In this document: positions 27,973 to 36,447 of the stretch, one piece after another
Layout: each line of letters begins with the position of its first letter
Numbering within the stretch: position 1 is the stretch's first letter
Translations under genes and position numbers: made by a program
Assembly (NCBI GenBank): GCA_020638955.1
Contig: JACKHO010000001.1
Coordinates: forward strand, 1,109,216 to 1,173,215
Length of the DNA stretch: 64,000 nt
Origin: Planctomycetaceae bacterium
GTDB taxonomy: Bacteria; Planctomycetota; Planctomycetia; Planctomycetales; Planctomycetaceae
Direction: 5' to 3'
The notes under the pieces: model-generated
Seen by the model: the letters and a program-made list of their open reading frames with translations, nothing else
Database searches by the model: none
Told to the model about the DNA's origin: nothing

Positions 27973-28081
27973 ACCGAAAGCCATTGGGGCTTGAGCAAAT
28001 GAAAATGGGAGCGTTCCCCGAGGAACACAACTTGAGACAGGCGCCGGGTCGCAAGCCCTCAGCAAAGTGAGAGCACAGCAA

Positions 28082-28609
28082 CTAGTCCGGCTTCACCATG
28101 AAGAGCGCCTGACCGAATTCGACGGAATCGCCGTCTTTCAGGACAACCTTCGAAATCGTTCCGCTCACGCCAGCCGCGATAGGATTCATGGTCTTCATTG
28201 CTTCGACAATGCAAACCGTTGTGTCGTGGCTGACTCGATCGCCGACGTTGACGAATGCTTTTTCGCCAGGCGCCGGAGCGACATAGAAAGTTCCGACCGC
28301 AGGACTTTCAATTGCCACGAGTCCTGCGTTGGCGTCGGCCCCTCCACCAGACGCTGGTGCGGGCGCGGCTGCCGCAGGAGCAGCTGCAACGGGTGCAGGA
28401 GCTGCGGCGGTAGCAACGGGAGCAGAAACAAAAGTCTCTTGCGCACCGCGGCGCAGAGTCCACTTCTGATCGCCTCGACTCAGGCGGACTTCCCGCAAGT
28501 CGAAACGCTCCATGATTTCGCCGAGTCTTTCGACCTGGTCGATATCGAATGCAACATCATCGTTTTTCGCGTCTTGCGTCATTTTTGACTTTCCAGCCTT
28601 CTTTGCCAT
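28082..28609 (-). CDS. accB: Biotin carboxyl carrier protein of acetyl-CoA carboxylase
   Basis: 175 residues from the ATG at 28609 (a TTG at 28618 would add three residues). A helical N-terminus (residues 1-60), an Ala/Pro-rich linker (62-88), then the biotinyl domain with IESPAVGTFYVAPAPGEKAF and the biotinylation site EAMKTMN, lysine 139. The residue after the lysine is Thr where Met is common. Located 109 bases before accC and after pepP, the classical arrangement. Carries biotin between AccC and the carboxyltransferase. Confidence 0.95.
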   Translation of the reverse strand: MAKKAGKSKMTQDAKNDDVAFDIDQVERLGEIMERFDLREVRLSRGDQKWTLRRGAQETFVSAPVATAAAPAPVAAAPAAAAPAPASGGGADANAGLVAIESPAVGTFYVAPAPGEKAFVNVGDRVSHDTTVCIVEAMKTMNPIAAGVSGTISKVVLKDGDSVEFGQALFMVKPD

Positions 28610-28663
28610 GTCTGCCAAACAGTGTTGAGACTGAACTCTTCGAGACTACCCACGTTCTGTAAT

Positions 28664-29779
28664 CTACCTGGGAGTGTTGAGTCCGTGAATTATGGACGAC
28701 TCCAGCGACTTGGGAACGTACGCAGAGAGAACCTCATATCCGTCACTGGTGACAACGACATCATCTTCAATTCGAATACCACCCCAGCCGGGAACATAGA
28801 TTCCCGGCTCGACTGTGACAACCATACCAGCCTCAAGAACTTGCGTCGAGAGCTTTGAGAATCTGGGCTGCTCATGAATGTTCAATCCAAAACCGTGCCC
28901 CAGTCCGTGGTCGAAGTACTCGCCGAAGCCTTGTTCTGCAATGTAATCCCGGGCCACCGCGTCGACTTCCGCACACGATTTTCCGGGCCGAATCGCCGCA
29001 ATGGCGGCCTCCTGAGCGGCCAAAACGACGTTGTAGATTTCCTCGAATCGCTGCGTAAGTTCTCCAGTGACAAGAGTTCGCGTCAAATCGGACTTGTACC
29101 GCAGTCTCGTTTGGGCTCCCCAGTCAACCAGGAGGGTGTCCGCATCCTTAATTCGCAAATCTCCGGGACGATAGTGCGGCAACGCGCCTCGATCTCCCAC
29201 GGCAATAATCGGAGGAAAGGCGACTCCATCTGCACCAAAACGTCGCATGGCGTGCTCAAGTTCATGCGCCAGTTCAACTTCCGTAATTTCCGGCGTCAGA
29301 ATCGCCTTCAGGTAATCGAATCCCTTTGCTGCAAGATGCACGGCTTCACGGATTTCCTGCAGTTCTCCTTCATCTTTGACTGACCGGATTTCTTCGATTT
29401 CCCAGCGGGTATCGACAATTTCCGCGTCTCCCAAAGCCTCATTGAGCTGCAGAAACGACTCGAAACTCAGCGCGTGTGATTCCACACCAATTCGGCCGAT
29501 TTTGCGATCTCGAATCAAATCTGCCGCGGCTTCGTGGATGCGAACCTGCGATTTCCGAATGCACGTCGCAACGCCGGGGCATTCTTCATCAAGTTGAATG
29601 AGGTAGCGAAAATCGCTGATGAGGATTTCTTCGGTTTCGGTCAGCAGCAGCCAGGTACTGTCGCCGGAAAAGCCTGTGAGCCATGTAACGTTTGTCTCGT
29701 TTGTCACCAGGAGTGCGTCGCACCTGTCGAACAGGGCTGTGCGAACTTTGTTACGTCGGGCTTTGAAATCTGTAGACAT
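28664..29779 (-). CDS. pepP: Xaa-Pro aminopeptidase (M24B)
   Basis: 371 residues. An N-terminal creatinase-like domain (NVTWLTGFSGDSTWLLLT) is followed by the pita-bread M24 domain. Metal ligands are visible in LLVDWGAQ (Asp), SDLTRTLV (Asp), GLGHGFGLNIHE (His), TVEPGIYVPG (Glu) and IRIEDDVVV (Glu). It releases N-terminal residues preceding proline, in the cytoplasm. First gene of the pepP-accB-accC unit, an order conserved in many bacteria. Confidence 0.93.
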   Translation of the reverse strand: MSTDFKARRNKVRTALFDRCDALLVTNETNVTWLTGFSGDSTWLLLTETEEILISDFRYLIQLDEECPGVATCIRKSQVRIHEAAADLIRDRKIGRIGVESHALSFESFLQLNEALGDAEIVDTRWEIEEIRSVKDEGELQEIREAVHLAAKGFDYLKAILTPEITEVELAHELEHAMRRFGADGVAFPPIIAVGDRGALPHYRPGDLRIKDADTLLVDWGAQTRLRYKSDLTRTLVTGELTQRFEEIYNVVLAAQEAAIAAIRPGKSCAEVDAVARDYIAEQGFGEYFDHGLGHGFGLNIHEQPRFSKLSTQVLEAGMVVTVEPGIYVPGWGGIRIEDDVVVTSDGYEVLSAYVPKSLESSIIHGLNTPR

Positions 29780-30032
29780 GGAGCGTGCTTTGGAGTCCGA
29801 ATGAACTGCGATGAATGGCCGTCACGGGCCGCGAACCATGCGAACAGCATAACTGCCACGTCAACACAGTGGAAACATGAGCGTTCGCACGAGGGAATCG
29901 ATTGTTCCCAATGTATCGGCGTCGCGTTGCCGGAAAACAACAAATAAAGACCTCCGGGATCGGTGTCGCGTTCTAGCGTCATACAGAGAGTTGCATCACC
30001 GATGCTCACCGTAGATGTCCTGAGTGCCCACA

Positions 30033-31223
30033 ATGATCCATTCCCCAAGTACCGACGAAGTCCAACAAGTCAAAGGTCAGCCGACTGAAGCCGCAGCGAA
30101 AAAGATGTCGAGCACAAAGAACGCTCGCATTTTCATTGTTGACGACGAAGAACACGCGATCGATGCGGTGGCAAAATGCTTGACGGACGCTGGTTACGCG
30201 AACCTTCAGGCGACCGTCAACTCAACAGACGCCGTCAATCTCATCCGGGAACATCGGCCCGACCTGGTGCTCCTCGACATCATGATGCCAGAAGTTAGCG
30301 GCATCGATATCCTGCAAGTCATGAGCCTCGACCCGGAATTGCAGCATGTTCCGGTCATCGTTCTTAGTTCTACCTCCGATCGCGAAGTCCGACACGTCTG
30401 CCTCGAACTGGGCGTTTCCGATTTTGTTGCCAAACCGATTGATCCCACCGAGCTTCAGCCCCGCGTCCGCAACGTGTTGTTGAACAAGCTGTATTGCGAT
30501 CAACTCGCACTGCACTCGGAAAGCTTGGAAGAACAAGTCCGTCGCCGCACGGCGGAGCTGGCCGCTTCGCGACAGGAAGTTGTCCACTGCCTCGCCCGCG
30601 CCGGCGAATACCGTGATGACGACACCGGACACCACGTTTACCGCGTTGGCAAATACGTGGGCATTATTGCCCGGGAACTGGGATTCAATGAGCAGCGTGT
30701 GGAACTGCTGGAACTCGCAGCGCAACTGCACGACATTGGGAAAATTGGCATTCCCGATGCCATTCTGCATCGGCCTGGCAAACTGGCTCCAGAAGAATAC
30801 GAGGTCATGAAGTCGCACTGTGCCATTGCACTCGACATCATCCAGCCGCTGCCAGCCAAGGAATCCAACATCCTCCGTTCGCACTCCCGCATTGGTGCCA
30901 GCCTGCTGCATGTGCCGAGTTCTCCTCTCCTCATGCTGGCCGCCCGAATTGCACAAACGCACCACGAACGCTGGGACGGAACTGGCTATCCCCTCGGTCT
31001 CAAGGGGGACGACATTCCCATTGAAGGGCGTATGACCGCCGTGGCCGACGTCTACGACGCACTGAGCAGCAAGCGTCCCTATAAGCCCGCGTTTCCTCGC
31101 GAACAATGCTTCGAAATCCTCGAAGATGGACGTGGCACGCATTTTGATCCTAAGGTCCTCGACGCATTCTTCGCACGTTCGCAGGACATTGTTCAAGTTC
31201 AGCTCGATTTCATGGATCGGTAA
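30033..31223 (+). CDS. Response regulator with HD-GYP phosphodiesterase domain
   Basis: 396 residues from the ATG at 30033 (a GTG at 30024 is an alternative). The REC domain has the acidic pair VDDEE, phospho-acceptor Asp82 in VLLDIMMPEVSG, the Ser/Thr in VLSSTSD and the Lys in AKPID. A coiled linker leads to an HD-GYP domain with LHDIGKIGIPD (about 230) and HHERWDGTGYPLGL (about 309). Such proteins hydrolyse cyclic di-GMP when phosphorylated. No kinase partner is adjacent, so it is an orphan regulator. It is followed after 9 bases by an SGNH-like gene. Confidence 0.95.
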   Translation: MIHSPSTDEVQQVKGQPTEAAAKKMSSTKNARIFIVDDEEHAIDAVAKCLTDAGYANLQATVNSTDAVNLIREHRPDLVLLDIMMPEVSGIDILQVMSLDPELQHVPVIVLSSTSDREVRHVCLELGVSDFVAKPIDPTELQPRVRNVLLNKLYCDQLALHSESLEEQVRRRTAELAASRQEVVHCLARAGEYRDDDTGHHVYRVGKYVGIIARELGFNEQRVELLELAAQLHDIGKIGIPDAILHRPGKLAPEEYEVMKSHCAIALDIIQPLPAKESNILRSHSRIGASLLHVPSSPLLMLAARIAQTHHERWDGTGYPLGLKGDDIPIEGRMTAVADVYDALSSKRPYKPAFPREQCFEILEDGRGTHFDPKVLDAFFARSQDIVQVQLDFMDR

Positions 31224-31232
31224 CTCGCACCA

Positions 31233-32213
31233 ATGTCCGCGTCCTCAGGTGAAGTTCTGACAAACGAACTCAAAGTCATTGCAGTACTGGCACTACTGCT
31301 CTTGGCTTGTGAATTCGGACTGCGCATCGGTGCTGATTCACTGAGCAAAGACGTCGCACACCTCCACCACTTTGCCGATGCCTCAAAGCGATTGGCAAGC
31401 ACGTCGCGAGATCCTGACGTCCAGAAAGTACTCTTCCTTGGCAATTCAACCACGCGTTTCGGCGTCGATGGCGAGGAGTTTGTATCGATACTGCATCAGC
31501 AGACTGACGTTCCGGTCGTCTGGGAGAAAGTGAATCCCGATAATACGGCCCTCGCAGAATGGTACTATCTGTACAAGAACTTCTTTCACAGTCCCGATGT
31601 TCGGCCAGATGTTGTCGTCTTGGGATTCGAGGCCATGCATTTGCGTGACAGCCCGTCAGACCATCCCACTCGACTTGCACAATTCTATTGCAACAAAAAA
31701 GACTGGCCCGAGTTGACGCATTTCGACTTACCGAACTTCGAGTCCCGCATGAATTTCATCGCGAGCGAGAATTCCGCACTGTGGGCACATCGGGACCGCG
31801 TCGAACGGCGTGTGTTGGATAGTGTCATCCCGCAGTATCGCGAGACGGCACAGCTCATGAACTACTGCCAAAAGACGCCCACCTCAGGACAGGCTTGCCC
31901 CACATATGAACGCCTGGAGAATTTGCTGCAACTGCTGAAACAGGACGACGTGCAAATTGTTCTGGCCGCCATGCCGCTCGCAGAGGAATACGACATCGAT
32001 GAAGGGCTAACGGATATTGCCCGGCGTTACGAGGTCCCTGTTGTTGACTGCCAGCACATCCAGGGGATTACCCCGGACATGTTCCCCGATGGTGTTCACA
32101 TGACGGCACCGGCTTCCAAACTCTATTCCTCTCACCTGGCACACGTACTCGCATCCCGGCACCTTATTGAGAGAGGTGTCCCAGGTCACCAGGTCGTCGC
32201 ACGTCCGGAATAA
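31233..32213 (+). CDS. Membrane-anchored SGNH-like protein
   Basis: 326 residues. One N-terminal hydrophobic helix (ELKVIAVLALLLLACEFGLRI, residues 12-32) anchors an SGNH/GDSL-like domain: VLFLGNSTTRFGVDG supplies the GNS-type first block (Ser), and FPDGVHMT (about 284-291) the Asp-x-x-His block. This plan is similar to AlgX/AlgJ-type or acyltransferase-associated SGNH domains that act on exported polysaccharide. It starts 9 bases after the HD-GYP gene, suggesting c-di-GMP-linked envelope chemistry; that link is inference. Confidence 0.72.
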   Translation: MSASSGEVLTNELKVIAVLALLLLACEFGLRIGADSLSKDVAHLHHFADASKRLASTSRDPDVQKVLFLGNSTTRFGVDGEEFVSILHQQTDVPVVWEKVNPDNTALAEWYYLYKNFFHSPDVRPDVVVLGFEAMHLRDSPSDHPTRLAQFYCNKKDWPELTHFDLPNFESRMNFIASENSALWAHRDRVERRVLDSVIPQYRETAQLMNYCQKTPTSGQACPTYERLENLLQLLKQDDVQIVLAAMPLAEEYDIDEGLTDIARRYEVPVVDCQHIQGITPDMFPDGVHMTAPASKLYSSHLAHVLASRHLIERGVPGHQVVARPE

Positions 32214-32332
32214 CGCGACGTGAATTCAGAATTGACGCCCGGCAGCTTCCCCGCGATATTCATAGACGCATGCCGTCCAGTTTCGTCTGGGCAGCGAAGG
32301 TTTGAACGTCACGTCGCGCCGGGAATCTCGTC

Positions 32333-32725
32333 ATGAATCAAAACTTCTCCATCCTGCAGCGACTGGGGATTATGGTCTTCGTGTTCCTGTGTGGCATTCC
32401 GGCACTGGAGGTCAATGGATTCGGTTTCGGCATGAATCTGTCATTGACCACCGCCGTGATTTGTGCCTGCGTTGGCGGCATTATTGGCGGAGCGATGATG
32501 TGTTCCCGACCCGTTATTGCGGGCATTGTCGGGGGGCTCATTGCCGGTCCAGTCGGCCTGCTGGCCGTTTACTTCTACACCCAGCACCGCGCATCGGTCT
32601 GGGATCTGGAACTCGTCATTGTTCAGGGCATTGCCTGTCTCCCCGGAGTTGGTGTCGGCGTGTTGCTGAAGAAAATGCTCGAAGACTCCAACACCGGCGG
32701 ACGCCGGAACTTGGACTTCGACTAA
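32333..32725 (+). CDS. Gly-rich small integral membrane protein
   Basis: 130 residues with three to four hydrophobic segments: GIMVFVFLCGIPALEV, TTAVICACVGGIIGGAMM, IAGIVGGLIAGPVGLLAVYF and IVQGIACLPGVGVGVLL. The repeated GGxxGG spacing favours tight helix packing. No domain recognised. A probable lone gene, convergent with the LRR gene. Confidence 0.65.
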   Translation: MNQNFSILQRLGIMVFVFLCGIPALEVNGFGFGMNLSLTTAVICACVGGIIGGAMMCSRPVIAGIVGGLIAGPVGLLAVYFYTQHRASVWDLELVIVQGIACLPGVGVGVLLKKMLEDSNTGGRRNLDFD

Positions 32726-32743
32726 CTACCGAGCACGTTCACG

Positions 32744-34318
32744 TCACTGGCCGTTGCTGCGGGACGACTCGGCCAGTTTTCGTTTCTCGATCTCGCGGGC
32801 CGCGATGATTTCTGTTGGCGTCAACGGAAGTTTATAGCACGTCACAAACGACACGTGGTCCGGAAACGTGACCGGGTCGGGCAGCAAGAGAAAGGACTCC
32901 ATGTACACTGGCCGGACAGCAATGTTTGCCACGGGAGGATTGTCGAATAAATACTTGACATCCGCCGGACTGAGAGGACGTGTGCCGACCGTCATCCGCA
33001 ATGGGCGGGCATAAAGTGGGAACACATCACTTGGCTCAAGTTGCGGACAATCGATTTCGCAACCACCGAGGTTTGGCATTTTGGTGAGCGGACTCAAGTC
33101 GAAGTGAGACGCAAACTCGTCCTCTACGTTCACCCATTTGATAGACCTGAATTTTGCGACGTCATTGAAGTCGAAATCGTCTCCAATATTCTTGATCGAC
33201 AGAGAATTAACTTGAGGTGACACCAGCAACCGCAGCATTTGCGACGTGGGAAAATTCACCCCCAGCCAATAGTCCTCTTCCGACTTCGCGAGAATGTCCA
33301 CAACCGCAGGTGGCAGTTCGCCGCTTGGGTAGTCACGTCCATCGACCCGCAGGTGCTTAACCTTCAAGTTCGTGTACGGTAAATCGAGGACTGCTTGCAA
33401 AACACTTTCGCGAGCGATCCCAGATTCGAAAACCACGACAATCGATTTGAGATATTTCAGCCGCGACCGCAGTTGTTGTAATTCAATCGAAAGTTGCTTC
33501 AATTCCTCGATTGCTTCCGACTCCGCTTTTCGGCGGTCGTCCCAAATGGGAATGACAATTTCATCGAGCACTTCGGGAAACCGAAGACTCGAAAGTTCAT
33601 CCAAGCGACCTAACTCGACCGAAAAGATCGGATCGAATTTCACTTTTCTGAGCGTCGTTGGCTGGGAATACTTCCAAAGCTGTGCTGCGGCAACCAGGCG
33701 ACGGATGTCCTGTACACGTAGCTCTTCGAGCCGAATGTCCCAGGCGACCGAAATCTGAGGACAGGTTTCAGTGAACGCCGCAACCTTCGTTGACGAAATT
33801 CCGGCGCATTGCCGGACATTGAGCTGAGTGAGGCTTTTACTTCTTTGAAAATGTTTCAGGCCTTCGTCAGTGAGGGACGTGTCCGAGAGATCAAGGAACC
33901 GCAAGTTGGGCAAATCGGCCAATGCCCGGGCTGTCTCATCTGTGACTTTGCAGCCCGATAAGTTGATTCGGGTGAGCGACCTGAGTTTGGCCAGACGCAC
34001 GGCAGACTGATCAGTGACCTTTGTCCCTTTCAGCGAAACAGCATCTAAATGTCGACACCAAAGTAACGGGTCCACGGCAGTGTCATCGAACTGCTCCCCT
34101 TCCACTTCGGCTACGACAACCACACGCCAGGGCGACTCCTGAAACACGGCCCCATGCCTTCGAAGCCAGTGCCGCCCAGTGACGTACCCTTCCACAATCA
34201 ACCAACTGGCCGCGGCAATAATGACCACGAGAAGCAGTAGCACGCCCCGTCCCAGCCATAACTTCATGAATGAAGCTGGACCAGGTGAGGCCACTTGTTG
34301 AGGTGGTGTAGAAGACAT
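32744..34318 (-). CDS. Membrane-anchored leucine-rich-repeat protein
   Basis: 524 residues. A cytoplasmic head, one helix (VLLLLVVIIAAASWLIVEGY, about 30-50), then LRR-like repeats at about residues 85-180: LDAVSLKGTKVTDQ, LTRINLSGCKVTDET, LRFLDLSDTSLTDEGL and LTQLNVRQCAG. The remaining 300 residues have weaker repeats. The L-x-x-L-x-L-x-x-T/C-x-V/L-T-D pattern is the cysteine-containing (RNI-like) type common in planctomycetes. Likely a protein-interaction scaffold on the outer face of the membrane; partner unknown. Confidence 0.8.
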   Translation of the reverse strand: MSSTPPQQVASPGPASFMKLWLGRGVLLLLVVIIAAASWLIVEGYVTGRHWLRRHGAVFQESPWRVVVVAEVEGEQFDDTAVDPLLWCRHLDAVSLKGTKVTDQSAVRLAKLRSLTRINLSGCKVTDETARALADLPNLRFLDLSDTSLTDEGLKHFQRSKSLTQLNVRQCAGISSTKVAAFTETCPQISVAWDIRLEELRVQDIRRLVAAAQLWKYSQPTTLRKVKFDPIFSVELGRLDELSSLRFPEVLDEIVIPIWDDRRKAESEAIEELKQLSIELQQLRSRLKYLKSIVVVFESGIARESVLQAVLDLPYTNLKVKHLRVDGRDYPSGELPPAVVDILAKSEEDYWLGVNFPTSQMLRLLVSPQVNSLSIKNIGDDFDFNDVAKFRSIKWVNVEDEFASHFDLSPLTKMPNLGGCEIDCPQLEPSDVFPLYARPLRMTVGTRPLSPADVKYLFDNPPVANIAVRPVYMESFLLLPDPVTFPDHVSFVTCYKLPLTPTEIIAAREIEKRKLAESSRSNGQ

Positions 34319-34629
34319 CCCGCCACTTTCGGTTACGGCAACTACGAAACAAGGTGTAAAGTTTTCAGGAGCGAATGAACTGGCAATTCACCGACAACCT
34401 CCGCTCGGATGCATGCTGCTGCGTCGTCGCCTTCATTGTAGCATGACTGTCTGGATCGCACTTCCTAAAACTCGGTCTCAAATTCCGCCTACCGAAGGGT
34501 CGCACTCCGTTATCATCACAAACAATGGGAATTGACCGACGGACGCTTCGGCTGTAGTCTCGAACAATGCCTTCTGATGACATGGGCCGTCCTGCACGGA
34601 ACTTTAATCACTTCGTAAGGAGACAAGAA
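34319..34629. other. Divergent intergenic region
   Basis: 311 bases between the divergent LRR gene and a small secreted-protein gene. Nothing beyond the AAGGAG ribosome-binding site at its right end was recognised. Confidence 0.5.
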
Positions 34630-35100
34630 ATGCAATTCAGTTTCAGGGTGTTGGTGGTCGTAGGATTGATTTCGGCACTGGCGTTTACTGCGACGCGCGC
34701 CGACAACGGTGAGCGCAACTTCACTGGAAACTCGTATCACCTCTACACAGCCGCCTTCAAACCCACCGATGCCGGAGTAGTGTCGGTCCCATCGCGGTAC
34801 AAATGGAGCGTCGCCACGAGTTGGCGGGGCACGGACGCGCAGGGCAACAACTTGCCCGACACGCGCATTATGCTGCGTCTTTATGATCCCGACCACAACT
34901 TCACAGCTCTGACGGCGCAAATGGACCTGGAAACCGCCGACAAACTGCAAAAAGATCTTGCCCACATCGTCGCTAGAAAACGACTGGACCCAGACTTTCA
35001 ACATCGCCCTAAACTGTATGACTCCAGCCTGATTCCAACAGGGCGATTCAAAGGAGTCAACGAAAACGGAGAGGCAATCATCGAACTTGAATACAAGTGA
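34630..35100 (+). CDS. Small secreted protein, unknown function
   Basis: 156 residues from the ATG at 34630, preceded at the right distance by AAGGAG. A signal peptide (FRVLVVVGLISALAFTATRA) is followed by a mature part with SYHLYTAAFKPTDAG and RIMLRLYDPDHNFTALTAQM. No cysteines or metal motifs. The family is not recognised. It stands alone. Confidence 0.7.
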   Translation: MQFSFRVLVVVGLISALAFTATRADNGERNFTGNSYHLYTAAFKPTDAGVVSVPSRYKWSVATSWRGTDAQGNNLPDTRIMLRLYDPDHNFTALTAQMDLETADKLQKDLAHIVARKRLDPDFQHRPKLYDSSLIPTGRFKGVNENGEAIIELEYK

Positions 35101-35259
35101 GAAGATCTGCAGTCCTCTGCTGTTTTGTCCGACCTGTTTCGTTCCAGGTACAAGTCAAATCGAAGTCGGAGTTCGACAACGTTTACTCAATGCCCCGCGT
35201 ACATATTGCAGCACACGTGAATCCCGCCTAATACTCCTGCGAAAGAGGCCAACGTCGAA

Positions 35260-35622
35260 ATGATTAAGTTCGTAATGTGTTTGACCCGACGTGCCGACCT
35301 GACCCGTGAAGCATTTCGAGACTACTGGCTGAATCAGCACGGTCCATTTTTCATGAAAAACGCCGATGCGATGGGAGCGAAGCGATACGTGCAGTCGCAC
35401 ACCGTTGATTCGCCGTTGAATCAAGGTCTCAGAGAGTCACGCGGAATGCTCGCCGAATTCGATGGCGTCGCCGAAGTCTGGTTCGAGTCTGAGAAAGCAC
35501 TAGTTCAGGGGATGAGTTCGCCGGCCGGAGAGGCACTCGCTGCCGCACTTCTCGAAGATGAAAACAACTTCGTCGATCACTCCAAGTCCTCGGCGTTCAT
35601 CGTGCAGGAACACGAACTCTAA
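35260..35622 (+). CDS. EthD-domain protein
   Basis: 120 residues. Begins MIKFVMCLTRRADLTREAFRD and continues YWLNQHGPF, the EthD signature (a dimeric alpha/beta-barrel fold related to stress proteins and monooxygenases). The C-terminal half carries VAEVWFESEKAL and FVDHSKSSAFIVQEHE, also typical. Members assist degradation of ethers or aromatic compounds, but most are uncharacterised. Cytoplasmic. No catabolic genes adjoin. Confidence 0.85.
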   Translation: MIKFVMCLTRRADLTREAFRDYWLNQHGPFFMKNADAMGAKRYVQSHTVDSPLNQGLRESRGMLAEFDGVAEVWFESEKALVQGMSSPAGEALAAALLEDENNFVDHSKSSAFIVQEHEL

Positions 35623-35803
35623 TCGACTTTGCAATCGACGTTCTTTCTTCGATGAAGTCAACCTTTCGGTTACGAGGCGCCGCAAGTTCGTTCTTCTCGG
35701 TCGAAGTCTTGAGTAGATTGGTAGAACGCTCAATGCGTTCGTTCCCTGCGTCTCACGACCTAAAGAGCGCCACAACAATTCCAGCAAAAGCCCGACAGCA
35801 AAT

Positions 35804-36280
35804 CTACCGAGTCGCCTCAAGCAACGACGTGCGCCGAGACTCTTGCGAGCTGGCAGCGTGCCATTGCAACAATCCAGCGACTGCCAGGGTCAGGATGCTG
35901 CGACTGAGGGGGAGTGAGAAAAGGTTTGGCGATGCGGGTGCGGCACTCGTGCAGGCATGCCAAATTAAGAGCCCCAAGGCCACGACAATGGGGGAAACTG
36001 GTACGGGCTCGCTTCCGCGCTGAGATGATTGTTGTCCCACAGCGAATCCTGCGGTCGCGGCAGTGAGTGTGCCGATTCCGGCCGGGGACCAGCCGAAGAC
36101 GTCGGAGAGAAAGCCGATGGCCGTCAGCCAGAGTTGTGTGGAAATTCCGCTGGTCAGTTGAATGGCGAGTAGAATGACTATGTCGAGCCACCAGAACTGC
36201 ATCCCGCCGGGCAGGCGTACCCCGGCCAACTCCGCAGCAACGGCGGCGTAGAGGGCAGCGGCAATAAGCAGGTGACGCAT
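35804..36280 (-). CDS. MreD-like membrane protein
   Basis: 158 residues from the ATG at 36280. Four to five hydrophobic helices, with the central part WWLDIVILLAIQLTSGISTQ followed by WLTAIGFLSDVFGWSPAGIG resembling the MreD pattern (a loop with G-x-x-x-D near the second helix). MreD assists the elongasome, but no mreB or mreC is adjacent and many planctomycetes lack a canonical Mre system, so the assignment is tentative; it could be another small membrane protein. Confidence 0.5.
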   Translation of the reverse strand: MRHLLIAAALYAAVAAELAGVRLPGGMQFWWLDIVILLAIQLTSGISTQLWLTAIGFLSDVFGWSPAGIGTLTAATAGFAVGQQSSQRGSEPVPVSPIVVALGLLIWHACTSAAPASPNLFSLPLSRSILTLAVAGLLQWHAASSQESRRTSLLEATR

Positions 36281-36447
36281 CACATCAGTCCTTTGAAGTT
36301 CCTGGGGCCGGAACGTAGTCGGAAATCCTCAATCGAAGCAATGGCGATTGTGGAAATGCACGGGGGTGGCATTGCCCGGTGGTAGGGTCGCGACTACAGT
36401 CCCGAAATTGGATGAATTTCGACCGTACGCCTTGAGTAAATGGAATT

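Noticed and set aside
26449..28002. Plus-strand 517-codon frame
   Set aside because: It is antisense to accC and shows no domain; the accC frame explains the sequence.
29704..30048. Minus-strand 114-codon frame upstream of pepP
   Set aside because: Overlaps the pepP start and has no protein-like features; the pepP start is better supported.
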